From Armatimonadota bacterium (GTDB lineage: Bacteria > Armatimonadota > Fimbriimonadia > Fimbriimonadales > Fimbriimonadaceae), in NCBI GenBank assembly GCA_025360125.1, contig JANYCU010000045.1:1-64000 (forward strand): 64,000 nucleotides of DNA, in the 5' to 3' direction. Within the stretch, counting starts at the first letter, position 1. Every line of letters starts with the position of its first letter. Positions 26,647 to 35,304 of this stretch are shown in pieces. The notes beneath the pieces were generated by a model. The model worked only from the letters and a program-made list of their open reading frames with translations. It had not been told where the DNA came from and did no database searches. The translations under genes and the position numbers were made by a program.

Positions 26647-27273
26647 CTAGCTACTCAATCCATCTTTGTCGTCACACAAGCGCCACATGTACCAACTGCC
26701 GACGGAACGGTAGGGGCTCCACGATTCGGCGAGGGCTTCCATTTCCTTTTTCTTGGGGCGATGGTCGAGGTTAAACAGGCGCTTGAATCCTTCTTGAACT
26801 CCCATGTCGTCAACCGGCAGCACGTCCATTCGCCCAAACGTAAACATGAGGAGCATTTCGACCGTCCAGCGACCTACGCCCTTGATGGGAATGAGGCGGT
26901 CAATGATTTCTTCATTGGTCAGTTGGTGCAGTTCATCGGGCGTTGGGATTGTGTGCGCTTTGGATGCAAGGTCAAGCAAGTAACCCGCTTTTTGCCGAGA
27001 TACTCCAACGGCGCGGAATTCTTCGAGGGATAGTTTCAAGAGTTCTTGAGCTGGGGGACATTCGTGGCCAGGAAACAATGCGTAAAGTCGACCTTGGATG
27101 GTCGATGCCGCTTTGCCCGAAAGCTGCTGAAATAATATTGCGCGCATGAGCGCCTGGTAGATGTTGGTTTCCCGCTCTTCGTCGATCAAAACGCACGGCC
27201 CGTGTTTTTTGATGATCGCGGCGAACTTTGGTTCAGCCTTGCTTAGGTGTTTCTCGGCTTTTTCAATGCTCAT
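26647..27273 (-). CDS. DNA-3-methyladenine glycosylase II (AlkA-like, HhH-GPD)
   Basis: A 208-residue base-excision repair glycosylase that removes alkylated purines. The early motif ALMRAILFQQLSGKAASTI (41-59) is the family's first conserved helix pair. The helix-hairpin-helix is LIPIKGVGRWTVEMLL (127-142), and the catalytic Asp lies in LPVDDMGV (D155 or D156). There is no N-terminal AlkA beta domain, as in the compact MAG/Mpg2-type enzymes. It is alone on the minus strand, divergent from the oxidoreductase operon. Confidence 0.9.
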   Translation of the reverse strand: MSIEKAEKHLSKAEPKFAAIIKKHGPCVLIDEERETNIYQALMRAILFQQLSGKAASTIQGRLYALFPGHECPPAQELLKLSLEEFRAVGVSRQKAGYLLDLASKAHTIPTPDELHQLTNEEIIDRLIPIKGVGRWTVEMLLMFTFGRMDVLPVDDMGVQEGFKRLFNLDHRPKKKEMEALAESWSPYRSVGSWYMWRLCDDKDGLSS

Positions 27274-27366
27274 GTGGTTCCATTACGTTATCTGATTTTT
27301 GTATGGTTGCGCCACAAGTACCAAAAGGCTTTATTTTAGGGTCCATTTCAAGCTATCCTATCCGCC

Positions 27367-28350
27367 ATGGTACGCGTTGGATTGGTTGGTTGTGGCTTTA
27401 TGGGTCAGATGCACGCGACGGTGCACGGGCTCGTGAAAAATTCCCAATTAGTGGGCGTTTTTGACTCTTCCCGTGAGCGTGGCGAGGCATTTGCGGCGAA
27501 GCATGGTTGTCAGTTTTACGACAGCTTTGAAGCGTTAGCCAACGATGTAGACGTCATCGATATCTGCCTTCCGACCTTCCGTCACCGAGAGTTTACGGTC
27601 AAGGCGGCCGCCCTGAAAAAGCACGTGTTGTGTGAAAAGCCGATGGCCCTCACGATGGATGACGCGGTCACAATGAAGCAAGCATGTGAAGATGCGGGCG
27701 TTCGGCTGATGATTGCCCATTGCATCCGATTTTGGCCCGAGTACGCGCTGTTGAAACAAATCGCGGTTACTGGTCACCTGGGCGACATCCTTTCGCTCAA
27801 CTTAACTCGCTACGGCGAGTTTCCGCACTGGGGCAGCGACAACTGGCTTGCCGATGAGTCGAGAGCGGGCGGCGGCGCGCTGGACATGCACATCCACGAT
27901 ACCGACTATGCCCTGTTCCTGCTTGGACAGCCAAAAGAGATTTTTAGTGCGGGAACGATCGACGCCCGCGGAGTGAGCCACATCTTTTCGACCTTTGTTT
28001 ATAACAAGGCTGTTTGCCACCTCGAGGGAGGTTGGAATATGCCACCCGGAACTCCGTTTAAGATGGCCTTTCGAGCGGTGTTCGAGCAAGGCGCGGTCAT
28101 CATGGACGACTGCCCGATGACGGTTTACGAGAAAGGGAAAGAGCCTTATATTCCGGAGTTTCCGAAGATGGAGGCAGCGGGTGGCGGCAATATTAGTGAC
28201 CTTGGTGGTTATTACCACGAAGTCGCGCACTTTATTGATCGCCTTGAAACGGGTGCGCCATTTGATGTTACCAATCCGGAAACATCATTGCAGTCACTTC
28301 AAGTGACGTTACGCGAAATTGAGCAAGTGAAGAGCCGAGCCGCACGATGA
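27367..28350 (+). CDS. Gfo/Idh/MocA-family oxidoreductase
   Basis: A 327-residue NAD(P)-dependent oxidoreductase. The Rossmann motif VGLVGCGFMGQMHA is at residues 3-16, the family CEKPMA loop at about 92-97, and the substrate domain contains GGGALDMHIHDTDYALFLLG with the conserved Asp-His residues. Members act on sugars, inositols or sugar-nucleotides. It overlaps the next permease gene by 4 bases (ATGA), so the sugar taken up by the two permeases may be its substrate or precursor. Confidence 0.92.
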   Translation: MVRVGLVGCGFMGQMHATVHGLVKNSQLVGVFDSSRERGEAFAAKHGCQFYDSFEALANDVDVIDICLPTFRHREFTVKAAALKKHVLCEKPMALTMDDAVTMKQACEDAGVRLMIAHCIRFWPEYALLKQIAVTGHLGDILSLNLTRYGEFPHWGSDNWLADESRAGGGALDMHIHDTDYALFLLGQPKEIFSAGTIDARGVSHIFSTFVYNKAVCHLEGGWNMPPGTPFKMAFRAVFEQGAVIMDDCPMTVYEKGKEPYIPEFPKMEAAGGGNISDLGGYYHEVAHFIDRLETGAPFDVTNPETSLQSLQVTLREIEQVKSRAAR

Positions 28351-29240
28351 ACCCTCGAACCCGATTCATTTTCGGGTTTTTGAGCCCGGCGGTCTTCCTC
28401 TACGGCTTTCTTGTCGGCCTGCCCTTGATTCAATCCTTTTACTATTCGCTGTTCCGATGGAAGGGCGTGTCGAGCAACATGAAGTTTATCGGGACGAAGA
28501 ACCTTACGACGATTGCCGCTGACCCGGTGATGCATACGGCGGGGCTTAACCAAATTCTCCTGTTGGTTTGCGGCGGAATCATGATCATCATGTTTGCGGT
28601 TTCGATTGCCCATGCCTTGCAAAAGCCAACCGTTTTGGGCAAGTCAGTCCAAGCAATCATGTTGTTCCCCCAAGTTGTTTCGATCGTGGTCATCGGCATC
28701 ATGTGGAATTTTATGTGGAATCCGTCGTATGGCTTGCTGCTGGTGGGCGGACGAAAGCTCGGAATACCGTATCCGAAAGACGGAGTTCTTGGATTAGCGG
28801 GATGGGCAAATATGGCGATCATGGTCGCATTTGTTTGGCATGCTTTAGGCTTTTACGTAATGCTGTTTGGGGCGGGGCTGAAGAATATCGACAGCGAAGT
28901 TATCGAAGCATCAGAGATTGACGGGGCTTCGGGTTGGGTCCGATTCAGCCGCATTTCGTGGCCATTGTTGTGGTCGGTGAAGCGCGTCGCGATTATTTAC
29001 CTCGTTTCGAACGTGATGGGCACCTTCGTTTTGGTAGAGATGATGACCAAGCATGGACCCGACAACGCGACCCAGACTTTGCTGACCTATATGTACGAGA
29101 AGGGGTGGGAAAGCTCTCGGATGGGAGAGGCGGCGGCGATCGCGGTTTATAGCTTTATGATCGCGATGGTGCTTGGGGCAGTTGCCTGGCGAGTCATCGG
29201 TAGGAACCCAGAAAACCCACGGAGGTCCGCGGCGATATGA
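28347..29240 (+). CDS. Sugar ABC transporter permease, UgpA/MalF type
   Basis: A 297-residue inner-membrane permease with six TM helices. The start TRFIFGFLSPAVFLYGFLVGLPLIQSFYYSLFRWKG is typical of MalF/UgpA partners. The EAA loop is at about 187-205 (EASEIDGASGWVRFSRISWPL). It overlaps both neighbours by 4 bases (ATGA), forming a pair with the following permease. The matching binding protein and ATPase are not in this window; a shared MsmK-like ATPase elsewhere is likely. Confidence 0.92.
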   Translation: MNPRTRFIFGFLSPAVFLYGFLVGLPLIQSFYYSLFRWKGVSSNMKFIGTKNLTTIAADPVMHTAGLNQILLLVCGGIMIIMFAVSIAHALQKPTVLGKSVQAIMLFPQVVSIVVIGIMWNFMWNPSYGLLLVGGRKLGIPYPKDGVLGLAGWANMAIMVAFVWHALGFYVMLFGAGLKNIDSEVIEASEIDGASGWVRFSRISWPLLWSVKRVAIIYLVSNVMGTFVLVEMMTKHGPDNATQTLLTYMYEKGWESSRMGEAAAIAVYSFMIAMVLGAVAWRVIGRNPENPRRSAAI

Positions 29241-30055
29241 CCCGATTCTTTGGGCAACTATTGTTGCTCCTCTTTGCAATCTCGATCGTCATTCCGTTTG
29301 CATGGGTGCTCATGTCCTCGCTGAAAACAAGCCATGAAATTACGGGAACACCGTGGGCTCTGCCTGCGGTTCCGCACTTTTCGAACTTCAGTCAAGCATG
29401 GTTTGATGGCGAGATCGGTGCCACATTTACCAATTCTTTGCTGGTCACGATTGGGACGCTGCTGATCCTCATTCCGGTCGGCTCAATGGCAGGCTACGTT
29501 TTGGTGAAGTATCCGTTTAAGGGTTCGCGGTTAATTTTGAACTCGTTCATGGGTGGATTAATGTTCCCGAATTTCTTGGTCATCATTCCGCTCTATTTAT
29601 TGGTATCGAAGCTGGGAATGCTCGATTCGAAGATGGGTTTGATTTTGGTTTACGTTGCGTACTCGTTGGCGTTTACTGTTTTTGTTCTGAGCGGTTTCTT
29701 TGAGCAATTGCCGAATGAGTTGATTGAGGCGTCGTTCCTGGATGGCTGCAGCCATTCGGGCTGTTTTTGGAAAGTAATGTTTCCCCTTGCGAGGCCAGGA
29801 GTCTTAGTCGTGGCGATTTTTAACGCGATTGGCCTCTGGAACGAATATCCGCTTGCCTTGGTCTTGGCCCAATCAAAGAATGTTCGCACCCTTCCAATTG
29901 GCATTGCGAATTTGACTCAGACCCAGCAGTATGCGGGCAACTGGGGCGCGCTTTTTGCCGGAATCGTGATCGTGATGCTTCCGGTCATGATTGTCTATTT
30001 GATCTTTAAGGATCAGATTCAGAAGACCATGTTGGCGGGCGCCCTCAAGGGATAG
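29237..30055 (+). CDS. Sugar ABC transporter permease, UgpE/MalG type
   Basis: A 272-residue inner-membrane permease. TM1 opens FFGQLLLLLFAISIVIPFAWVLMSSLKT, the family N-terminal pattern; the EAA loop is at about 162-180 (LIEASFLDGCSHSGCFWKVMFPL), and the C-terminus runs IQKTMLAGALKG, a typical UgpE/MalG ending. It forms the second half of a MalF/MalG-like channel with the preceding gene. Downstream to 30236 is a non-coding stretch with CTGAAAACTGAACTGAG-like short repeats. Confidence 0.92.
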   Translation: MTRFFGQLLLLLFAISIVIPFAWVLMSSLKTSHEITGTPWALPAVPHFSNFSQAWFDGEIGATFTNSLLVTIGTLLILIPVGSMAGYVLVKYPFKGSRLILNSFMGGLMFPNFLVIIPLYLLVSKLGMLDSKMGLILVYVAYSLAFTVFVLSGFFEQLPNELIEASFLDGCSHSGCFWKVMFPLARPGVLVVAIFNAIGLWNEYPLALVLAQSKNVRTLPIGIANLTQTQQYAGNWGALFAGIVIVMLPVMIVYLIFKDQIQKTMLAGALKG

Positions 30056-30236
30056 GCCAGAAGTGCCGAGTGCAAATGTAAGTCAAAACTGATGTTTTCT
30101 CGCTCGATGGGCAACTGAAAACTGAACTGAGCCCTGTGCCCTGAACCCTGAGCCCTTCTACACATAGTAAAGTTTCTCGGGTTTTGTGCCAATTATTAGA
30201 CCGTGGTAATGATTTTTGCCACAAAATGGAACAGTA

Positions 30237-30755
30237 ATGAATCGAGGAATAATTTTCGGACTTGCTCTTGTTACGCTGAGTGGCGCGGCAATGGCTCAGA
30301 TTAGCGTGAGTGCAGGCACATATATGCCGAAAGATGCAACGATCAAAAGTATTTTTGGTTCTTCATCGTTTGCCTGGGGATTTGGACTTGGTACGTCGGA
30401 TCGAACCCACCGAGACGGTCTTGGATTTGACGTTTCTGGCGTCAGTTTGTCGGCAACCAACAACCGCTTCTTTTCGGTAGGCGCGACTTACGGATACGAA
30501 GTTCAAAGCGGAAAAGGTTCGGCAACCATGACCTATGCTCGAATTGGAACCGGAATCGGTTACTACGACTACGACATGAACATTGGCCTAAGTAACTTGA
30601 CTGGTCACGTTGCCAAGCAGTTCTCTTCGGCTGAAGCCGGAATCGTTTTGAGCAACAAGGTTACGATCTCAGCTCAGTACATGTTGATGCCTAAGCTCTC
30701 TGGACTTGATTTCAGCGGACTTCGATTGTCAGCGATGTATTCGTTCGGCAAGTAA
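30237..30755 (+). CDS. Small predicted outer-membrane protein
   Basis: A 172-residue protein with signal peptide MNRGIIFGLALVTLSGAAMAQ, cut after AMA. The mature part consists of alternating strands with Gly/Tyr/Ser (VGATYGYEVQSGKG, MTYARIGTGIGYYDYD) and ends RLSAMYSFGK, consistent with a small eight-stranded barrel. The frame is open to a TTG at 30216, but the ATG at 30237 places the signal peptide correctly. It is monocistronic, with its own terminator. No named family recognised. Confidence 0.75.
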   Translation: MNRGIIFGLALVTLSGAAMAQISVSAGTYMPKDATIKSIFGSSSFAWGFGLGTSDRTHRDGLGFDVSGVSLSATNNRFFSVGATYGYEVQSGKGSATMTYARIGTGIGYYDYDMNIGLSNLTGHVAKQFSSAEAGIVLSNKVTISAQYMLMPKLSGLDFSGLRLSAMYSFGK

Positions 30756-30768
30756 ACGCACCGTTTTG

Positions 30769-30801
30769 AAAAGCCCCTTGGCCAACGCCAAGGGGCTTTT
30801 T
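30769..30801 (+). terminator. Rho-independent terminator after the small barrel gene
   Basis: AAAAGCCCCTTGGC-CAAC-GCCAAGGGGCTTTTT: a perfect 10-bp GC-rich stem with a four-base loop flanked by A and T runs, so it can act on both strands. Confidence 0.95.
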
Positions 30802-30840
30802 GCGTTAGAGGCACCAGGTTCATCCCTGCTATAATCACCC

Positions 30841-33800
30841 ATGCATCGTGCGTTTGCCGTTGTCGTAGCCTGTTGTGTTTCTGCCATGACACTTGCCCAA
30901 AGTCCAGTTCCTTCTCGGGCCCAACTTGAATGGCACAAGATGCAGACGTATGCGTTTGTACACTTTGGCCCAAACACGTTTTCGGGCAACGAGTGGGGCA
31001 ATGGAAAAGAGCGGCCAGAGACGTTTAATCCGACTCAACTGGACTGTAACCAGTGGGTTCGCACGTTTAAGAAAGCGGGAATGAAGGGCGTGATCATCAC
31101 GGCGAAGCACCATGATGGATTTTGCCTGTGGCCTTCGAAGCTCTCAAGCCATACCGTAGCGCAGTCGCCTTTCAAACGCGACATTTTGAAGGAGCTCTCG
31201 GTGGCTTGCAAAAAGGAAGGACTGAAGATGGGCGTTTACCTGTCGCCGTGGGACCGCAACCACCCAACGTACGGCACCGACGGCTACAACGACACGTTTG
31301 ACGGAATGTTGCACGAGGTTTTGTCGAACTACGGACCGATTTTTGAAGTGTGGTTTGACGGAGCCAATGGCGAGGGCCCGAACGGCAAGCGACAAGTTTA
31401 CGACTGGAAGCGATATATCGCCACGGTGCGCAAGCTGCAGCCTAATGCGGTGATTTTTAGCGATGCGGGCCCTGATGTGCGTTGGGTTGGCAATGAGGCG
31501 GGAGTCGCGCCAGAAACTTGTTGGTCAACGCTCAATCGGGATCGGTATGTGCCGGGCACCTCCCTTTCGAACGAATTGGGCGAAGGCGCAGCAAACGGAA
31601 CTCATTGGGTTCCGGCTGAGTGCGACGTAAGCATTCGTCCAGGCTGGTTTTGGCGAAAGACCGAAGATACCAAGGTTAAGACTCCGGCGCAACTTGAGGA
31701 CCTTTATTACAATTCAGTGGGCCATAACGGATCGTTCTTGCTGAACGTTCCGGCGAATGACAAGGGGTTGATTTCGAACGCAGACATTAAGGCTTTAAAC
31801 GGCTTTCACGAGCGGATATCGAAGACTTTTGAGAAGAATCTCACGTTCAAAACCGACGAGACGGACAACGCGTTTCCGTTCCACATGATCGCCAAAGGAG
31901 CGAGCACTTTTGACACTATCGAGATTGGCGAAGACATCAAGAACGGGCAGAACGTTGCCGAGTTCTCGGTCGAAGCGGAAATGAATGGCAAGTGGACGAC
32001 GATCGCCTCGGGCACGACCATTGGCAACAAGCGACTCATCCGTTGCAACCCGGTTTCGGCGACCAATGTTGCGGTTAAGGTCCTGAAGGTTAAGCCGGGC
32101 GCGAAGATGAAGGACGTTCGGATCTCATCGTTTGGGCTTTATGCCTCGCCGACATTGGGCAAGGACTTTACCCATGAGACGAAGGAGCAGAAAGACACGA
32201 GAATGGCATGGTGGCGTGAGAGCCGCTTCGGTATGTTCATCCACTGGGGCCTTTATTCGGTTCCGGCGGGAACCTGGAAGGGCAAGATTTATCCTGGAGC
32301 GGCTGAGTGGTTGATGTACTCGGCTCAGGTTCAGGCGATTGACTGGGAGCCGCTGCAAAAGCAGTTTAATCCGGTCAATTTTGACGCCAAGAAGATTGTT
32401 GGCGCAGCCAAGCAGGCGGGCATGAAGTACATCGTCATCACGAGCAAGCACCACGAGGGCTTCGCGATGTACCCTTCGAATGAGGGCACCTGGAATATTG
32501 GCCATACGCAGTTTAAGCGGGATCCGCTAAAGGAGCTGAGTGACGAATGTAAAAAGCAAGGCATCAAGTTCTGCACCTATCACTCGATCATGGATTGGCA
32601 CCATCCCGACTTTATTCCCAAGGAGAAATTTGACAAGCGCGATGTTTCTCACGCGGACTACGAGCGATACGACAAGTACATGCGGGCCCAACTCAAGGAG
32701 ATCATCACGCGATATGACCCGGCGGTGATGTGGTTTGATGGCGAATGGCAGAGCTCGTGGAACCACCAGCGTGGGGTTGATCTTTACAACTATTGCCGCT
32801 CGCTGAAGCCGGACTTGATCATTAATAACCGAGTTGATAACGCTCGGGCGGGGATGAGCGGAATGTCGAACAACGCAAGTGCGGTCGGCGACTTTGGCAC
32901 TCCCGAGCAAGAGATTCCGGCGAACGGAATTAAGGACGACTGGGAGTCGTGCATGACGATGAACGGCTCGTGGGGCTATCATGCCAACGACACGAATTGG
33001 AAGTCGGTCGATACGCTAATTTTCAACGCGGTGGATTGCGCCTCGAAAGGCGGAAACTACTTGCTGAACGTCGGTCCGACCGCGCTGGGTGAGATTCCTC
33101 CGGCGTCAATTGAACGGCTTCAGGGCGTGGGTGCCTGGTTGCGGGATAATGGCGAGGCACTTTATGGCACCCAGGCTAGTCCTTTCCCTCGACCGATGCC
33201 GTGGGGACGAGTGACGCGAAAAGGCAAGACGCTGTATTGCGTGGTGTTTAAGAACGATGAGTACTTGCCCGTTTTGACCGGACTAAAGACTTCGATTGTC
33301 TCGGCGTCGATTCTGGGGGTTCGAGAGCGAGTCACCGTTGTTGACACGATATCGGGCCCGGGACTTGACTTGCAGAGAAGCCCGCGAAAAGAGCCAATCG
33401 TCATTAAGGTGACGTTGGCGGGTGACCCAGTCGTCGAAGCGGTGCTGCCGAGCCAAGATGCCAATGGAGCGATTTCTTTTCCGGCGGCGGACGCGGTTTG
33501 CGTTGGAGCGGCGCATTTTGAGGATGCGAAGAAGGCGATTGGTTTTTGGACAGAAACGACCGACACGGTTACCTGGAATTTCAATGTCTCCCACCCAGGC
33601 ACTTTTCGTTTGACTGGCGAGGTGGCTTGCCAGGATGACTCATCTGGATCGTTGGTTTCGGCGGTGGTTGAAGGTCAAGAACGCCAACTTTCGATCAAGG
33701 GCACGGGCGGATGGGAGAAGTTCGTGACCGTCGATTTCGGGGATGTCACCCTTTCGAAGACGGGTAACACCAAGATCGTGGTCAAGGCCCGAATGAAGCC

Positions 33801-33855
33801 GGGATATGCGGTCATGAACCTGCGGTCGCTGCACCTGACACCAAATGCTCGTTGA
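30841..33855 (+). CDS. Secreted tandem GH29 alpha-L-fucosidase
   Basis: A 1004-residue exoenzyme with signal peptide ending AMTLAQ. It holds two complete GH29 catalytic domains. Domain 1 (about 25-335) has HFGPNTFSGNEWG, ITAKHHDGFCLWPS and the nucleophile region EVWFDG with D173. Domain 2 (about 455-800) has RFGMFIHWGLYSVPAG, ITSKHHEGFAMYPS and VMWFDG with D633. A beta-sandwich links the two (about 335-435), and another carbohydrate-binding-like domain closes the protein (about 885-1004). GH29 enzymes release alpha-L-fucose with retention. Two GH29 domains in one chain is unusual and suggests two linkage specificities. The cutC start overlaps its end by 11 bases. Confidence 0.93.
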   Translation: MHRAFAVVVACCVSAMTLAQSPVPSRAQLEWHKMQTYAFVHFGPNTFSGNEWGNGKERPETFNPTQLDCNQWVRTFKKAGMKGVIITAKHHDGFCLWPSKLSSHTVAQSPFKRDILKELSVACKKEGLKMGVYLSPWDRNHPTYGTDGYNDTFDGMLHEVLSNYGPIFEVWFDGANGEGPNGKRQVYDWKRYIATVRKLQPNAVIFSDAGPDVRWVGNEAGVAPETCWSTLNRDRYVPGTSLSNELGEGAANGTHWVPAECDVSIRPGWFWRKTEDTKVKTPAQLEDLYYNSVGHNGSFLLNVPANDKGLISNADIKALNGFHERISKTFEKNLTFKTDETDNAFPFHMIAKGASTFDTIEIGEDIKNGQNVAEFSVEAEMNGKWTTIASGTTIGNKRLIRCNPVSATNVAVKVLKVKPGAKMKDVRISSFGLYASPTLGKDFTHETKEQKDTRMAWWRESRFGMFIHWGLYSVPAGTWKGKIYPGAAEWLMYSAQVQAIDWEPLQKQFNPVNFDAKKIVGAAKQAGMKYIVITSKHHEGFAMYPSNEGTWNIGHTQFKRDPLKELSDECKKQGIKFCTYHSIMDWHHPDFIPKEKFDKRDVSHADYERYDKYMRAQLKEIITRYDPAVMWFDGEWQSSWNHQRGVDLYNYCRSLKPDLIINNRVDNARAGMSGMSNNASAVGDFGTPEQEIPANGIKDDWESCMTMNGSWGYHANDTNWKSVDTLIFNAVDCASKGGNYLLNVGPTALGEIPPASIERLQGVGAWLRDNGEALYGTQASPFPRPMPWGRVTRKGKTLYCVVFKNDEYLPVLTGLKTSIVSASILGVRERVTVVDTISGPGLDLQRSPRKEPIVIKVTLAGDPVVEAVLPSQDANGAISFPAADAVCVGAAHFEDAKKAIGFWTETTDTVTWNFNVSHPGTFRLTGEVACQDDSSGSLVSAVVEGQERQLSIKGTGGWEKFVTVDFGDVTLSKTGNTKIVVKARMKPGYAVMNLRSLHLTPNAR

Positions 33856-34543
33856 AGTCATCGCTTGCTCTGCGGAGGACATTCGGACCGCGCAGAGTGC
33901 GGGAGCGGATCGGGTTGAATTATGCTTGGCGATTGAGGTTGGTGGGCTTACTCCGTATTTAGAAAACATCGAAGAAAACTTCGAAGGGAGCACTATTCCG
34001 ATTGCGGTGATGGTTAGGCCTCGACCTGGTGGATTTGTAGGACTTACTGAGCTTATCCTTCAACAAATTGGTGTTTTACGGAAATTGAACTTGCCCAATA
34101 TGCAGGTTGTGACTGGATCTTTGTTGTCGTCGGGAGAATTGGACGTTGAGGGCCTTCGACGGATGCGATTGGATTGTTCTGAGGTGCCGTTGGTTTGTCA
34201 TCGGTGTTTTGATTTGACGCCCGATCCGTTCGATGCGTTGGAGCAGCTGATCGATCTCGGCTTCGACCGGGTCTTGACTTCTGGGAAAGGGGCGACGGCA
34301 CTAGAAGGGGCCGATGTCATTGCTCGTTTGGTTGAGCAGGCGAACGGTCGAATAGAGATTTTGGCGGGTTCCGGAATTCGTCCGCATAACGTGGGCGAGA
34401 TTATTCGCCGGACGGGGGTAACTCAGGTTCACGCGTCTTGCTTTGGTGATGCGATTTCGCACGGGGGACCTGTCGACTTTGGGTTGACATTGGAAGTCTC
34501 GGGTGAGAAGGTCAGAATTTTGGTGGATGCTGCAAAATCCTAA
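33845..34543 (+). CDS. cutC: CutC family protein
   Basis: A 232-residue TIM-barrel protein of the CutC family, historically linked to copper homeostasis. Family motifs are VEVIACSAEDIRTAQSAGADRVELC at the start, MVRPRPGGF (about 56-64), VCHRCFDLTPDPFDALEQLIDLGFDRVLTSG and AGSGIRPHNVGEI. The true activity of CutC is still uncertain. It overlaps the fucosidase end by 11 bases, so it is probably co-transcribed with it. Confidence 0.93.
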   Translation: MLVEVIACSAEDIRTAQSAGADRVELCLAIEVGGLTPYLENIEENFEGSTIPIAVMVRPRPGGFVGLTELILQQIGVLRKLNLPNMQVVTGSLLSSGELDVEGLRRMRLDCSEVPLVCHRCFDLTPDPFDALEQLIDLGFDRVLTSGKGATALEGADVIARLVEQANGRIEILAGSGIRPHNVGEIIRRTGVTQVHASCFGDAISHGGPVDFGLTLEVSGEKVRILVDAAKS

Positions 34544-34557
34544 ACAAGGAGAGTCCC

Positions 34558-34611
34558 TTTGGGAGTGCTCAAGCCTGCTTGAGCTTTCAAACTGCAAAGC
34601 CTGCTTTGCTG
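34558..34611 (+). repeat. REP-like element, type A (5' flank of intact RAYT)
   Basis: GGGAGTGC leader, hairpin 1 GCTCAAGCCTGCTTGAGC, spacer TTTCAAACT, hairpin 2 GCAAAGCCTGCTTTGC, ending GCTG. Both loops are CCTG. Its inverted partner is at 35170-35221, on the other side of the transposase. Confidence 0.88.
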
Positions 34612-34640
34612 ATAACCTTCCAATCAGTTAAGATTTGCAA

Positions 34641-35165
34641 ATGCATTCATGGCCCCATTCTCCGAGTAAATTGGTAACCGCGCATGGCACATACTTTATC
34701 ACCTCCAGTACATACAGGAAAGTACATCATTTCAATTCGGGAGAAAAGCTACGATTGCTTCAATCAACAATCTTTGAAACTTGTTTGGAATTTGAATTTG
34801 AACTACAAGCCTGGGCTATCTTTGCTAATCATTTCCATCTGATTGGGTTTTCAAAGGAAGACGGAGACGTTCAGAAGCTCAGCAACAAAATTCATGGCGT
34901 CTCTGCTCGAAAACTTAACTTTCTCGATGAGCAACAAGGTCGAAAAGTCTGGTTCCAGATGCGGGACACTCGTTTGACCTTCGAAAATTCGTATCTTGCT
35001 CGCCTGAACTATGTCCACAATAATCCAGCTAAACATGGATTTGGTGCGCCACTGAATTATCCGTTTTGTAGTGCTCACTGGTTCGAAACGAAGGGAGATC
35101 GCGCGTTTGTCGAAACGGTTAAGTCATTCAAATATGATGAACTAGAAATCGATGACGACTTCTAG
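34641..35165 (+). CDS. REP-associated tyrosine transposase (RAYT), intact
   Basis: A 174-residue Y1/HUH transposase of the RAYT group. It opens MHSWPHSPSKLVTAHGTYFITSSTY; the HUH motif is NHFHLIGF and the candidate catalytic tyrosine lies in YLARLNYVHNNPAKHG. An ATG at 34641 is chosen over the TTG at 34635 because the paralogue at 6000 begins with the same MHSWPH. It is bracketed by inverted type A REP elements, the expected arrangement for a RAYT with its cognate repeats. RAYTs act on single-stranded REP hairpins and are thought to spread them. Confidence 0.93.
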   Translation: MHSWPHSPSKLVTAHGTYFITSSTYRKVHHFNSGEKLRLLQSTIFETCLEFEFELQAWAIFANHFHLIGFSKEDGDVQKLSNKIHGVSARKLNFLDEQQGRKVWFQMRDTRLTFENSYLARLNYVHNNPAKHGFGAPLNYPFCSAHWFETKGDRAFVETVKSFKYDELEIDDDF

Positions 35166-35169
35166 ATTA

Positions 35170-35221
35170 CAGCGAGACAGGTCTCGCAGGCCAAAGCTCA
35201 AGCAGGCTTGAGCACTCCCAA
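35170..35221 (-). repeat. REP-like element, type A (3' flank of intact RAYT)
   Basis: Minus-strand orientation: GGGAGTGC leader, hairpin 1 GCTCAAGCCTGCTTGAGC, spacer, hairpin 2 GCGAGACCTGTCTCGC, so the second stem differs from the 5' copy at several paired positions while the loop stays CCTG. Confidence 0.88.
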
Positions 35222-35304
35222 ATTGGCTATTCCCTTCCATTAGGTTTACAGCATGAAAAGCAAAAGAAACGTAACATCAGCATTTTTTGCTATATAGTAA
35301 TTTC

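Noticed and set aside
35287-35304. TTG at 35287 as start of the unknown secreted protein
   Set aside because: No ribosome site and no proper signal peptide; GTG at 35305 or a corrected frame from 35253 fits better.
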